Positions 9,311-20,900 of a DNA stretch of 64,000 nt are shown one piece after another; the first letter of the stretch is position 1, and every line of letters begins with the position of its first letter. The stretch is from Agarophyton chilense (taxonomy: Eukaryota; Rhodophyta; Florideophyceae; Gracilariales; Gracilariaceae), in NCBI GenBank assembly GCA_030374765.1, contig JARGXX010000086.1, forward strand, positions 744,001 to 808,000, written 5' to 3'. The notes under the pieces are model-generated. The model worked only from the letters and a program-made list of their open reading frames with translations. It made no database searches and was not told the origin of the DNA. The position numbers and the translations under genes were made by a program.

Positions 9311-10397
9311 TTTTCCCTGTTCGGGCTTCTCTTACATCTTGGAACGCTCTAGTTCCCTTGAGGGTGTCAACGTAGGGTCTAGACACACCCCGGTGGGTTC
9401 TTTTCCGTGTTGCGAGCGGGTCTCAGCACTTCGTCCAAACGGCGCCGAGTGGCCTGTGTGCTACGTTGTAACTTCCGTCTACGGAGTCAAAACGGCCCAG
9501 TTTTCGGTTTTTCTTAAAGCTGAGATCTTCCCGATAACAACGTTGTTCTTAGATTCCGTGACGGTTGAAAAACCGCGACTCCGTAGCGTCTCCAATCTCA
9601 GGGGGGTAAGACTTCAACGTCAACCCGAGCTACGGGGACGAAGGTTGCTCTTGTGCAACGCGCCGTGCGACGGAGGCGGTTTGCGCGAAGGTTGGTCGTC
9701 AGAGCCTTTTGATTGGCTCGGTGCCATTCGACGTGTGCCACATAAATGCGCGGGCGCCGGTTGCCACTCCGCAAGCGGATGTGAGGTGGCGCTTTCGACA
9801 CGCGCTAGCACTCTCCTGAGCTGTCCTCAACGGTTCTCACTCATTTCTTTACCATTCCTGAGGGTTCCAGTGTCTCCATAGGAGTTCCTATTCCCATTCC
9901 ATAACGGAGAGCCAAATTTGGTCAACCTCGTCGTCGAGATCTACCCCGTGCGGGTACGCTGACACAGCTCGTTCCCGAGAAAGCGGGGTTTGATTGTGCG
10001 ACACCTCAGTGTCTCTTCCGCGGCGGCGGGTGATCGTCGGCTCTGTAGGCGTTCCGGGTGCGGAGTTCTCCACACGACTCTCCCTAGGCGGGTTTTCGTC
10101 ATCTTTTCTGACGTCGTGCTCGGCTGGGTCGGCGGTGATGTCGCTACCCATACGCTGGGGTTGTGACTTCTCTGTCGCCGGCTCGGTCGGGCTCGTCGTC
10201 TCACTGTGAGAACTAGATTCCCTGTTAGGGCGACTGGCTGACGCCGAAACATCGTCCTGCGAAGGAACTAAGTCCTCCTCCCCCTCCTTAGGCGGAGAGC
10301 CAGGAGGCTTGATTACCTCCGGTGGGGGAGTAACTCTGTAAGAGTTCGTTGACTGGGCCCTTGAGGGAGCGGGCCCAGGTTCGGGAGTATCCGAAGT
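9311..10397 (-). other. Element A linker replacing pol
   Basis: About 1.1 kb between the gag stop and the chromodomain. Minus-strand frames are Pro/Arg/Glu-rich and of low complexity. I find no YxDD motif, protease DTG or integrase DDE segment. The second copy of the 28-bp duplicate is at 9753-9780. Confidence 0.7.
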
Positions 10398-12428
10398 TTA
10401 GTTTTTCGAAGCGGACCCCACCGAATTCGGTGCAGCTGCCTCGAAGGGGACCGGTTGTTCCCCGTTCGCGGGTACAAGTTCTGTATCCCTGTCAGCAAGG
10501 TGAGCTCGGAGTATCCTTTGTTCCTCATAGGACCTACTCGGGACTCGAGCTTTCTCTTCAGGGGTCAGAGCCTCGTACTGAGCGATAATTCGTGAACCCT
10601 CCCGCAGCGGAAATGTGCAGTCTGGTGCTTTGTGACCACGGAGGTAACACAAATAGCAAATCAGCTCTGCCGGGTTCGGTTGTGGACGTGAATCCACGCG
10701 ACGTGGTGCTGTATCCCTCCATCCGGGGCGAGAGAACCGAGCAGCGGTATTCGCAAAAGGTAGCGATGCCGCTGGCACCCTCCGTCCTTGGGTATAGAGC
10801 GCAGGGTCTTCATCCGTAGTCGGAGCGGATGTCGACGGCAACTCAGACGTACCCATAGATTCGGGGTTACTTCCCATGAAGTCAATGTTATCATTGACCC
10901 CCACAGGGGCAGGGCCTCCTGCGAGTGACAAAGACGAGTTACCTCCATCGGCGAGGATTGCACTTGTCGGCCGACTCTTTCGGTTCTGCCGGGCACGAAG
11001 AGTATCCCCCTCAGCCTGGGCGTACTGAACCAGTTCCAAGTAGGTCAGCTTGCGCTTCTCTTCCCGATGTCGGGCAACCAATGCCCTTATCGAGGGGTCC
11101 AAACCATCCACAAACATGGAGCATCTCTCGTAGGCGGGGAATACATTCCCGCATCGGTGAAACGCTTTATTCAAGCGAGTTGAATACACCGTTTCGGTTT
11201 CCATCGGCTTTTGCCGCGTATCCCTTAATGCAAGGATTGCTTCCTGAATCGCATTTCCAGTAGCGTATGACCTCAAGAGGTACTGCACCGCTTCGGGCCA
11301 GAACGTGACTTCCCCTTCCGAGGCTCTGGATGATCCACGGACGGAGTTGAACTGGTCTTCAGCCATCCCCTTTAAGAAATAGGGTAATGCAAGATACGCT
11401 TGCGCTTCACTCATACCGAGGATGTCAGCCTCCTGGACGAACCTCGCAAGGAAATCGAGCACCAGAATTGGGTCTGTTCCTGTGAACTCCCTCTTCTGTA
11501 GGGTGATGCTCAGCCTTTTGATGTAGTCCTTGACCTTACCCGTTCCGCGGGATGTTCGATCTCCCGAAGGGTTATCCAACCGGTAATAGCGGTACGATAG
11601 CAGCTTCCGATAGAGAGGATTCGTCGGCTTCAGCTCCCTTAATCCAAGGTGTTTCCTACCCTTCTTCCGGGTACGGATTGCCCCTTGAGAGGTGTAAGTA
11701 GCCTTCGACCGAGTCGCCCGGGATGACCGGCGTCCATCTTCACTATCCGAAGATTCGGAGAACGAACTCGAAGACGAGCGATTGGGATCGGATTCCGATA
11801 AGTCCTCTTGGAGGTGAACCCTCTTCTTGGACTTGCGGCGGTCCCGTTTAGCGGAGCGGTGTTCTTCGTCTTCCGAAACATCGGGTTTATCCTTTGAGGC
11901 TTCTGGGTCTCCGTCCATACGGATAATGGCCTCGAGGGTGTCCAGCCGAGCTCGGAAGCGTTCCGCTCGCAAGCGGTGTTCCTCCACGAGGCTCCGGTAC
12001 TCCTGGATAAACACCCCAGGGGTACCAAAGCTTTCCAAAAGGGAGTTCACATCCCTCCTCAGGGTACGAAGGTCATCGGCGACTCCCCGCACCTGGGCGT
12101 CCTCCACCTTGAGGCGGAGGGTAGTAACCTCCTGAAAGAGCTCGATGTGAGCCGCGTTGGCGATATCAATTCGAGTCTCCAGGCGCTGTAATTCAGGGTC
12201 GGCCCGACTTCGGGGTGCTGCTGAGGGGGTCTCCACCACTGGAGCTGGGCCCACAGCCACGACCTCTCGAGGACCTGAAACCACTGAGGGTGCTCTCCGA
12301 GTGTCCGGATCGATACCGGAATCGTTCCGACCTTCGGGAATTGAGCTCCTCGACCTAGGCGGGGCCGGGGGCACTGAATCCGCTTGACGGTTCGATCCAG
12401 TCCTTGAACCACGGGTAGGCGGCGTCAT
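10398..12428 (-). CDS. gag: Gag polyprotein of element A
   Basis: An intact 676-residue ORF starting MTPPTRGSRTGSNRQ. A disordered N-terminal part is followed by a coiled-coil segment, a Ser/Arg/Lys-rich acidic-basic stretch (about 180-245), and a capsid-like core (about 285-475) with FTGTDPILVLDFLARF, ALPYFLKGMAEDQF, SWPEAVQYLLRSYAT-like and YSTRLNKAFHRCGNVF segments. A CCHC zinc knuckle lies at C591, C594, H599 and C604. It is full length with no stop, unlike gag in C' and D. Gag packages element RNA into virus-like particles. Because this copy lacks pol, its intact gag suggests mobilisation by a partner or a recent source. Confidence 0.9.
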   Translation of the reverse strand: MTPPTRGSRTGSNRQADSVPPAPPRSRSSIPEGRNDSGIDPDTRRAPSVVSGPREVVAVGPAPVVETPSAAPRSRADPELQRLETRIDIANAAHIELFQEVTTLRLKVEDAQVRGVADDLRTLRRDVNSLLESFGTPGVFIQEYRSLVEEHRLRAERFRARLDTLEAIIRMDGDPEASKDKPDVSEDEEHRSAKRDRRKSKKRVHLQEDLSESDPNRSSSSSFSESSDSEDGRRSSRATRSKATYTSQGAIRTRKKGRKHLGLRELKPTNPLYRKLLSYRYYRLDNPSGDRTSRGTGKVKDYIKRLSITLQKREFTGTDPILVLDFLARFVQEADILGMSEAQAYLALPYFLKGMAEDQFNSVRGSSRASEGEVTFWPEAVQYLLRSYATGNAIQEAILALRDTRQKPMETETVYSTRLNKAFHRCGNVFPAYERCSMFVDGLDPSIRALVARHREEKRKLTYLELVQYAQAEGDTLRARQNRKSRPTSAILADGGNSSLSLAGGPAPVGVNDNIDFMGSNPESMGTSELPSTSAPTTDEDPALYTQGRRVPAASLPFANTAARFSRPGWRDTAPRRVDSRPQPNPAELICYLCYLRGHKAPDCTFPLREGSRIIAQYEALTPEEKARVPSRSYEEQRILRAHLADRDTELVPANGEQPVPFEAAAPNSVGSASKN

Positions 12429-12635
12429 GCTGCAGACACGACACCGACGATTCGGGGTAACGATGAAATTCGATCACGAGATTCCCGGAGAACGGATGAC
12501 GTAACACAAGACAAAAATAAAAACCAATTCCACCCTTTCCAAAGGGGACCACTACAACAAATCTTCACGACTGTGCTTCCTCTTCCAAGAGATATTCCAA
12601 CACGTGGATGACCAACCCAAAAGTCCGAGAACGGA

Positions 12636-12653
12636 TTCTAAGTCGGGAGACCA
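12636..12653 (-). promoter_or_regulatory. Primer binding site of element A
   Basis: On the element strand TGGTCTCCCGACTTAGAA lies 2 nt inside the 5' LTR. A PBS starting TGG pairs with the CCA end of a tRNA. The same 18 bases are found at the matching place in C' and D. I cannot name the tRNA. Confidence 0.8.
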
Positions 12654-12655
12654 CT

Positions 12656-13569
12656 TGTGGAGCAAAACCCGGCGACGGGAAGTGCTCTCAAGGTGTTCGA
12701 AGCCTTGCTCCCTGGGGGAGGCAGACTCAGAGACAGAGCCCTCCGTTCCACCCGTAGTGTGGGGTGTAACTCCCACGGGGGATTCCGGCAGTACCGACGG
12801 AGGTGAGGGGTAGAAACCGTTGGATCGGGAATGGGTATGGGTATCCCAAAGAATGGGGGAGAATCCGGCGAAGAGGAAAAACGGGGCGAGGGTCAGGCAC
12901 TAACAGGCACCGGACCCGAGAACCAGAAAAGGGGCGAAACAACAAAAGAAACCCAATACAGGGGCGAAAACCTGTCCTCGAAAGGAAACACAAAAAGCAC
13001 GCAACAAGTAAGCAGAACCCCCACGGGGTATCGTGCACGCAGGTCGTCTGAGCGGTCCCAAGGGGGTGGTTTCACGGAACCCAAACGTGGGCACTCTCCA
13101 AGTGGAGTCGTGTCCCTACGCAGGCGTTGCTAACCAGAGCCCGTTCCGGGTTGTAAGGCCGAAACGATGGCGACGAAGAACCTCTAAAGGTATCGAAGAC
13201 CAACTTTGGTTACCATTTACTTTGAGCTTCGGACTATCAGATCTCATCTCCCTAAGTAGGGCCCACTAACTAAACTCTACAGTAGTGCACACCTGCTCAG
13301 GGCCATACACGTGGAGATCCAACTGTCAGGGCCCAAGAGTCCAACGTTCTACAAATATCCGAAAATCGGTGCCAAAATTAAGCCACGTGTATCACGGGGC
13401 CGATCCAACCATGGGCCATCCGAATTTTCCCTTATAGGCGAAATATAACCAGAAAACAGTGCCACCTCAGCACACCTTAGAGGGGATCATAATCATAACC
13501 CTCGGAGGGTTCAATCCTCAGTCTATGAGTTGCATCTTCAAGTATCCCCTAACTGGGCGTTGCTCTACA
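12656..13569 (-). repeat. 5' LTR of element A
   Basis: 914 bp, the partner of 5832-6745. On the element strand it starts TGTAGAGC and ends TCCACA. Transcription of gag should start within it. Confidence 0.93.
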
Positions 13570-13914
13570 AGAACAAATGAAACATCTACGAGTTGTTTAC
13601 AGGGATGTATATTTATGGAGATGTGATGGGTAGTAGCGAGCAGCTGTATTGCTGTTGTCAGCAATGCTGAGTGTCGCGTACCTTGTTACTGGGACGTCGC
13701 GCGCGGGGGAATTAAGTGCAGAGCGTACGGGATTTTGCGGAAATGTCCCCTTCTCATATCTAGTTCTCTTCCTTCCCTTCCTTCTTTCTCACTTTCTATT
13801 ACAGGGTCATCTCAACATGTCTATTCTCTTTACTTGATTATTTCAGTGGAATTTTTTCACGATATGCTCGCAATAGGCGGAAATTTTTTGTTCTGAGTAA
13901 AACAATGATTGATC
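13570..13914. other. Junction segment right of element A
   Basis: The first 14 bases (AGAACAAATGAAAC) match 4955-4968 in the mariner 5' leader rather than the missing mariner 3' end. The rest has no recognisable gene and includes a pyrimidine-rich patch (13765-13800). Confidence 0.5.
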
Positions 13915-14135
13915 TTTCTTGTGAATAACACAATGTACAAAAACAGCCCCAAAATCTAAATAACGTCCACTGAAATTTTTTTCTTTGAACAAATGCAAGC
14001 GCATTTTCAATAACATACAATCTCTAACAACATTCTTATTCACAATTATTACAACCTGAAAGTCCAAAAACATAAAAACAGGCCATGAAAACCCTTTTAT
14101 GAATAAAGGCATCTTTATCAGAGTATGCTAAATTA
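13915..14135 (+). mobile_element. Second Tc1/mariner 5' remnant
   Basis: This stretch aligns by eye with 4990-5215: ATAACAC-ATGTACAAAAA, AAATCTAA-T-A-GTCCACT, TTTGAA-AAA-GC-CGCATTTT, TCTAACAACATTCT, and GGCC-TG-AAAACCCTTT at the start of the transposase. It is more decayed and ends where the helix-turn-helix should begin. Confidence 0.65.
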
Positions 14136-14599
14136 TCAAATTATCTAGAACGTGTAGAAATCTAAATGGAAAAGGCTATTTTTTCGATTTGCTTCAAATT
14201 ATGTTTGGAGAGCCCCACCGGTATTGCCCTCTTTTCTCCAACCTCAAGCACAATTGAAGAAGACATTTTGTGGCAAACGGCACACGAAAACCCCTTAGAT
14301 GATCTTGAATCGCAGAAATTGACAGACTCCAGCGAAGAAAAGCCACTCCGATGGGGTGATTATCATGCAGGGAGGTCATTGAATCTGAAGTCCAACCACT
14401 AACACTTTGCTACACTTCTCCATAAAGATTACTTTGTAACTGAATCAATCTATTCAGCCTACATGTTTACTCGGCGCTGACGCGTAACAAGGAACTCTTT
14501 TATTAGAATTTTTGCAACATCTAAACACCACAAAAACATATTTTTAGCAGCAACGTGACTACATCAGGCGTATTGGTCTCAACGCATATCAGAAATGTA

Positions 14600-14850
14600 C
14601 AGCGGCAATTCTTATTCTGGGTTACGGGCGCGCTGCAGTCTCCGTGGACGAATATGTCCGCCTTGGAGATTTTACTGCCCTTCTTTGTCTTACAACGTTT
14701 CGCAATTGCATTGTACAGTGTTTTGGAGAACCATATTTTCGAGAGCCCACAGATTGTAACATAGATATGCTGCTTTGCAGAGCAGATGCTCTGAGATTTC
14801 CTGGAATGCTGGGTTCAATTAACGGCTACAAGTTGTCGTATAGTGGCTGA
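14600..14850 (+). pseudogene. PIF/Harbinger transposase fragment
   Basis: The frame encodes VSVDEYVRLGDFTALLCL, CFGEPYFREPT and ALRFPGMLGSI, matching the N-terminal to central part of Harbinger (DDE_4) transposases just before the first catalytic Asp (expected after GMLGSI; here Asn). It ends at the left side of element B. The frame at 14166-14402 upstream is not recognised. Confidence 0.7.
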
Positions 14851-14869
14851 AGGGCTGAACCTTTGAGGT

Positions 14870-15651
14870 TGTCAATATACTACACTGACCTTGTAGGTGC
14901 TGGATGCGAGGGATCATCGGCCAAGCAGCTCCGGGCGAGCTACCATCTAGGTGTTGTCAGCCACGTGTAGTGTTGACATGTACCTTCTGGTTGAGTAATT
15001 GTTAGTAATTGTAATTGTAATTATATTTATTTTAGTACAGTAGTGGAGTGGCCACCTGGCACTGTAGCCCGTGCTGGCCCGGTCTCCGACACTAGGTCAG
15101 AGACCGTGCCTTGCTAGCTCCTCTCGGGTGATCTGGAGAGTTTTTAGGACAACGCTTGGAGCGGAGACACCACGAAGATGTTCGGGATCTTTCTCTTTTC
15201 AGAAACACGCCTCAGGCGGAGGAGACGCGTCTCAGCGGAGCACAGGAACAGAGCCACTCTGGAAAGGCACGACGGACTCGGGTGTAAGACCGAGGCCAAT
15301 CCGGCGGGATATACCTAGAGTGTTTAGCTGTGCACGGCACAGTCCAGGGTATGACCAATCTTAGGCGGAGCCGTACCACGGCGATTGTCGGAAAGGAGCG
15401 AGGAAACACTCGTATGAGGTGGACGAGCGGGGTGAGTGGGGCGGCCACTCACGAGAGCCAAAAAGGAGAACAAGAGGAAAACGGGGGCGAAACCCTATAC
15501 AGGAACGAGACTACGACAAGTGTCGGCGATTAAATACGAACCCACGGTGGTTGTAGCACTCTGGTCGACAGAGGGGTGGATGAACTAACGTTCGACAGGC
15601 GCTCACGCAGTATGCGGTGAAGACGCGCCAAAGGCGAAGAGTTCAGAACCA
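14870..15651 (-). repeat. Probable single LTR of element B
   Basis: Non-coding, with an AT-rich middle (15000-15040) and ending near ...AGAACCA before a polypurine tract (plus strand CTCCCTCCTT at 15655). There is no second copy in the window to fix the ends, so both limits are approximate. Confidence 0.45.
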
Positions 15652-16087
15652 AGACTCCCTCCTTGAGATCTCCCAAGAGGGTGTTTACTGGGGAGCAGTG
15701 CTCAACCTTTTAAGTAGTGTGGCGCGCTGCCCCTGATAGAGGGCGTGCGCCCGAAAAATAGACACTAAATAGCGATAGAGTAGCTAAATAAATACTGAAA
15801 ATTACTAAATGATACTAACCATTAGGAAGAATCCGGGCCACGTGTGGCACGCCTCGCACTCGAGCGTCGGCATCCGTGCAGTCCACGTGTTCCACCAGTG
15901 TGCACCTCCGGTCCTAACCGGTCGTCGGCACGAAATAGCGGTACAGCTTGTCATAGACCAAGCTAGTCCTCAACCGAACGACAAACGCACCAACGCGGTA
16001 ACCACTCCTCGAACTCCAGGCGTTCTTCTGCATTGTACACCAACTTCCAGCGAACACATTCCGATACCTCGGCAACCAGTATTCTTG

Positions 16088-17760
16088 ATGAACGGTGGTA
16101 ACAATCCTCGCCGGGGTTACGTCTCCCGTTTCCATTCGGCTCCCCTTCCGCGGGGGAGTGCCTCGTCAACCGCGCCGAGCCGATCCCGGGGTCCCGTTGA
16201 AGCTTCAAGCCACATCACTCCTGCGGAGGACACCTGGCCCACTTCCGACGAACTCGTCGGGTTAAACCCGCGTCAACATGCGGCGATTCTCCGGAGAGCT
16301 CCGTGGTTCCATCCGACAGCGTTCTTCGACGAAGAACTCGTGGCGTCGTATGCTCATGGCAATGCGCGTCTCCCGGGCGAGCTGCCGGCTTTGATCACCA
16401 CCTCGTGGGATTGGCGACGCCGTGTGTCGGTTCCCGTTCACGCGATTCTGCGGCGGAGGCGCGAGTCGGCGTAGGGGGCGCATTGCGTATTCGTCCGCAT
16501 CGGCTACTCACGGATCAACCGGGCAAACTTTCAATACCCCATCCCCGACGAATTCGGCGTCTACCTACCGATGTACCGGACTCAGGGTGAGATCGGCTAT
16601 TGTGACCGCCTTGCGGCGTTGGAAACTTACGCATGGCGCGGTCAACCGCGAGTGCGTCAAGAAGCGATCTGCTGGGTCCGTCCGATCATTCGTGCCGAGT
16701 TCCGTCACCTTCGTCGTAAATCCAGATATCGGTGGTTACATAACTTCATCCGCGAGGAGCGTCGGGGCAGATCCCGCTTTGGGTTCTTCGTCCCTTATCG
16801 GAACACGGAGATAAACCGGATTAGTCCATTCTATCAGTTCGGCAGTTCTGGCGATACGTTCCCCTGCCTGGGTGGTGGTCCTCCGTCGAGGTGTGCCGGG
16901 GATTTTACATGGAGTTGCCTCCAGTCGTCTCCTATCTGGGCTCGTACCTCATCGAGGATCTGCACTCTGGCTTATGGTCCGTGGTCCCAGCCGAATGGGC
17001 AGTCCGCGCCGCGGCGTACATCTTGTGGGAAGCCTACGACCAGTATCGACTGTGGTATCTTCCTCCGCGTTTGCGTGGTTACATTCGGAAGCTGGACCTT
17101 CAACTCCCTCTTGGAGGTGTCAATAACGCTGATGAAGCTCAGGAGCTCATCGACATCATTGGGCGTGTCGACTGGGCTGTCATGCCTGTCCCGCAGAGTG
17201 GCCGTGGTCAAGAAGCCGGTGGGGCTGATCGGTCTCCGGGGCGTCGCACGCCGTTGGCGGGAGATTTCATCATCTTTAACCCATGGCAGCAGCAAGAGAT
17301 CTCCGAGGCGGAGGCGGAGGCACTCCGGATGGCTCCGCGAGGCATACCATACGGGCACCCCGTGGGGTTTGTCAACTCGGATGACTTCTACTACGCCTAT
17401 GGCGGTGATGATCTCCCGGAGGAGGAGGGCGAATACCGTGGCCACGAGGTCATGGAAGACGTGGGAGACCTCGATGGTGCCGATACTACGGCGCAGCCGG
17501 CGCAGGGAGCCACTCCCGCAGGTGCAGTGGTCGATCCAGTGGCGGCAGCGTTGCCGGACGAACCGGAAGGTATCAAGGTTCCCATGCCCCCAGAGGCGGG
17601 CGTGATCTCCCAGTTCCTTCGGGGTGTTGGACTGAACGCGCAAGTGGCGAGCGGCGACATCGGTACGATGAGAAACGCCTTCGTGGCACGTCTGGCCGGC
17701 CGGAGTAACTCCGCTAGCGATTCGGCTGGCGCGCAGGGTAATCCGGGTTATTCCAACTGA
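16088..17760 (+). pseudogene. Antisense accessory protein of element B, two lesions
   Basis: A homologue of the element A antisense protein. It starts MNGGNNPRRG at 16088 and shares APWFHPTA, a Y-R-T-x-GE segment, PIIRAEFRHL, SRFGFFVPY, YVPLPGWWSSVEV, ELPPVVSYLGS, RLWYLPP and DRSPGR in the same order. Only one in-frame stop (TAG at 16472-16474) and one frameshift (near 16840-16850) interrupt it. The sense pol of the same element is more heavily damaged. The C-terminal tail is Pro/Gly/Ala-rich as in A. Confidence 0.8.
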
Positions 17761-17979
17761 TCCCTTGGGATCTTGGTTATTATATCCTGCTGTGCGGTAG
17801 TGTCTGAAGCAACTTCGAAAATAGTAAACTGCTTCTGTCTATGACGTATTTGTTTTCTTTCTTCTCTTCCACTTCTTCTGAGTGTCCTTCTCCAGGTCTT
17901 CTGTGCATCTTCTCCTTCTTCCAAGGGTCCTTATCCAGATCTGCTGTTTCTTTAACCCCATCGGGTGTCTTCTTATCCC

Positions 17980-20900
17980 ACTTGGGCTCGGTCTATGGTA
18001 GCCGGCAAAGCCGTGACAGTACGTCGATGATACTGTACCACCTTTGACCGAGGTAGGTGCTTAATCGGTTCGTCTCAATCCCATTCGGGGCCGTACCCGT
18101 ACCAACGGACCAAGTATTGGATATACCCCTTTGGGTGGTAAATGTGCTCCAAAATGCGTCCGACCACGAACTCTTGTCGGTACACTTCCCGGCCATCCCG
18201 TATGACGGTGTCGCTATTTCCGGGTGGTACCCGTCCTGAGCCAGGGGGTACCGAAGTGATCACGCGTTGGGCGGCTTCGCTCCGGTCGGACCGTGTAGCG
18301 CGCAAGGCAGTCCTCGGCTGAGCGGAATGTCGACCCGACTTCGGCGGTTCATCTTCCCCAAGTGCCTGGTTTGCTTCGGCGTTTCCCACTCCGGTTGGAG
18401 GGCCCACACCGGCCGGTAACCCGGGTGGTCGTTCCGCTAATCGGCGTGGTAAAGCTCGCTTCGGCGGTGAGATTCGCTGGGGTGGTGGCGCATTGTCGCA
18501 TCTCTCTGTCCTACGGCGAGGTTCCGTGTAGTCACGTGAGGGTTCCAATGGCTGGCTGTCCGGCGTCGGCGCCGTGGATGTATCCGCCTCCCTGTGCGGG
18601 GTACTTGGCGGTGCGTCGACCACTCGTACTGTATCAGGCTGCAGTGCGTCGAGCGCATTTGCATTCCGTATTGCACCTGTGGTGACACCTCAGCGAGTGT
18701 TGGTAGCGTTATCCGCAGCTGCGTTCTGAGGCTTTGATAGCGACTGCGTCGAGTCGTGCAGGACGTCGGTATCAGGCACCCCTGATGGGCGAAGAGTGAC
18801 ACGCGACGGTGCGGCGTTTCCAGCGACGGTATCGACCGGATTAAGACGGCTGTCGGGCGCCTCCCCCTCCTTAGACGATGCACCGGAGTTGGTGTCCGTT
18901 GGGTGGACTGGTGAGGAGCGACGAATGCGCGACACGATTCCTTGTGGGTTGGGCGCCGCGGGTAGCGGAAGGTCAGACAAACCCCGAGATGGGTGTGGTA
19001 AGGCGTAGGGACGCGGGTGGACCTGGGGCCAGGGGGTTGAGGAATCCGTTTCAACGGGAGCAGTAACAGCAGTGGGTTGGGAGGTTAACGGAGGAGGAGC
19101 CGATACCACGCGATCGCGGGAGATGCGTTCGTGATTACCGGCGAGGTCAACAACAACAGTGTCGGGAGCCACCGAAATAACCCGAAAGGGGCCGTCGGCA
19201 ACGTGTGACTGCCTGTGGCGTTTCTCCTTCTCTGGGTTCCAATACTCCTTGCGGATGAATTCATAACCGTCGGGGGCGAGAAGTGGTGGCGAGCGAGGGA
19301 CTTCGGTATCAAAGTCACGCTTGTAAGCGGCCTGGGCTTGGCCCATTGAATGCCGTGCGGCAGGAACGAGCTTCGTGAGCCAAGTTTTCCACGCTTCGCG
19401 GGAAGCAGTCGGTAATGGAAAGGTATCCAGCGTGGTCTGTGGTTCTAGCGCCACAAGCGGTGGGGTACGGGACAGTACCAACTCGACGGGCGTTAATCCA
19501 GTCGTCTTGTGCACCTGCGTATTGTACGCAAAGGTGAGCGCATCAGTGAACAAGTTCCAATCTTTGGGGTGGTCTGCAACGTATGAACGGAGTGTTGCAA
19601 TTAATTTCCGGTTGAACCGTTCGACCTGCCCATTATTTGGGGGAGGTAAGTGGTCGTGAACAGGTTCTTAATGTCCAAGATGCGACACACACCCTCGAAG
19701 AAACGAGAGGCGAACTGTCTCCCGTTATCGGAGAGGAGGTTGACCGGTGGACCGTAGAAGAAGACCCAGTGTAGGACGAAGGCTTGAGCCACGCTCATAG
19801 CGGAGATCCTCCATAACGGTCCGGCCCGGATCAGCTTGGAGAAGCGATCCGTAATTACGAGTGAGAACTTGTAACTCCGCTTAGTGGTAAGGAAGGGACC
19901 GTGTATATCGATGGCCACAAACTCCAATGGAGCGCGAGCTGGGAACAGCTTCAACTTCGTCGCGTGATGGCGGAGCTTGACACGGTTCCGAGTGCGATCG
20001 TTACAACATCGCGCCGTTGGGTAGCAGTCCACTGCCATGGCAGGCCACTAGAAGTTCCGGCGTAGGGTGAGGTAAAGTTTCCGTCCCCCGACGTGGCCAC
20101 ACAGTTTGGAGTAGTGCGACATCTGCAAGACTATCGACTGGAGGTTATATGGTTCCACGATTTGTGGGTGCGATCCGACGGTCCGTACAAGGTATCCGGC
20201 GTCATTCACCTGAAAGGGGAGGGTACTTCCTCAATTGAGTTGAGCGCGGACCTTTGCGCAGAACGGGTCAGCGAATTGTTCCCGTATCATCTCCTCTGGA
20301 GTAATAGGTACGAAGTTCCCTGGTAGGGGTTTCTCGGAATCTTCCGAGAGAAAAAAGTCGTCCTATTCGGAACCGGAATCTGGAGAGTCCTTGTCTCGTT
20401 CCTTGTCCTCGATGGTAGCGTCGTCGCCATTCACTGAAAAGCAGGGTATTTCATCGTCTTTGACGGGTAGTGCTTCGCCAGTAGTGACCAGGCGGGAGAG
20501 AACATCGACTTGAGTGTTACACGATCCTTTTCTGTACTGCACGTCAAAGTCAAATTCCGCTAGATGGAGACGCCAACGCATCAAGCAGCCTGAAGGCTCC
20601 GAGATGGAGAGTAGCCATCGAAGTGATGCGTGGTCCGTAAAAACGGTGAAATGATTACCCATGAGATAAGGGCGCAACGTTTGTAATGCCTACACTACTG
20701 CAATTCATTCCTTCTCCGAGACAGAGTAATTCTTCTCCTGGACGTTTGGTGATCAGGACCAGTACCCTACGGAGCCTCTTTCCCCAATGGGATGCAGTTT
20801 GAAACAGTGCACAACCTACTTGGTAGTCGCTGGCGTCCGTATCTACGGCCTTACCGGCTTGGGCAACGAAAGTATCGGGGCGGAGACGACAGAATCCTTA

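Larger units (their letters stand above)
5832..13569 (-). mobile_element. Ty3/gypsy LTR element A: gag present, pol lost, antisense ORF intact
   Basis: Two 914-bp LTRs (5832-6745 and 12656-13569) with TG...CA ends flank 5.9 kb. Read on the minus strand the order is 5' LTR, primer binding site, gag (12428-10398), a short linker with no reverse transcriptase, RNase H or integrase core, a chromodomain remnant (9310-9098), then an ORF on the opposite strand (6956-8683), a polypurine tract and the 3' LTR. The element cannot encode its own polymerase and would depend on relatives. By eye the LTRs differ at roughly 1.5% of positions, so insertion is fairly recent. No target-site duplication is visible. 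Confidence 0.9.

Noticed and set aside
8513-9780. CRISPR or integron-like short repeat pair.
   Set aside because: Only two copies inside one retroelement; better explained as a local duplication.
14166-14402. 78-codon frame before the Harbinger fragment.
   Set aside because: Not recognised and in a transposon graveyard. No support beyond length.
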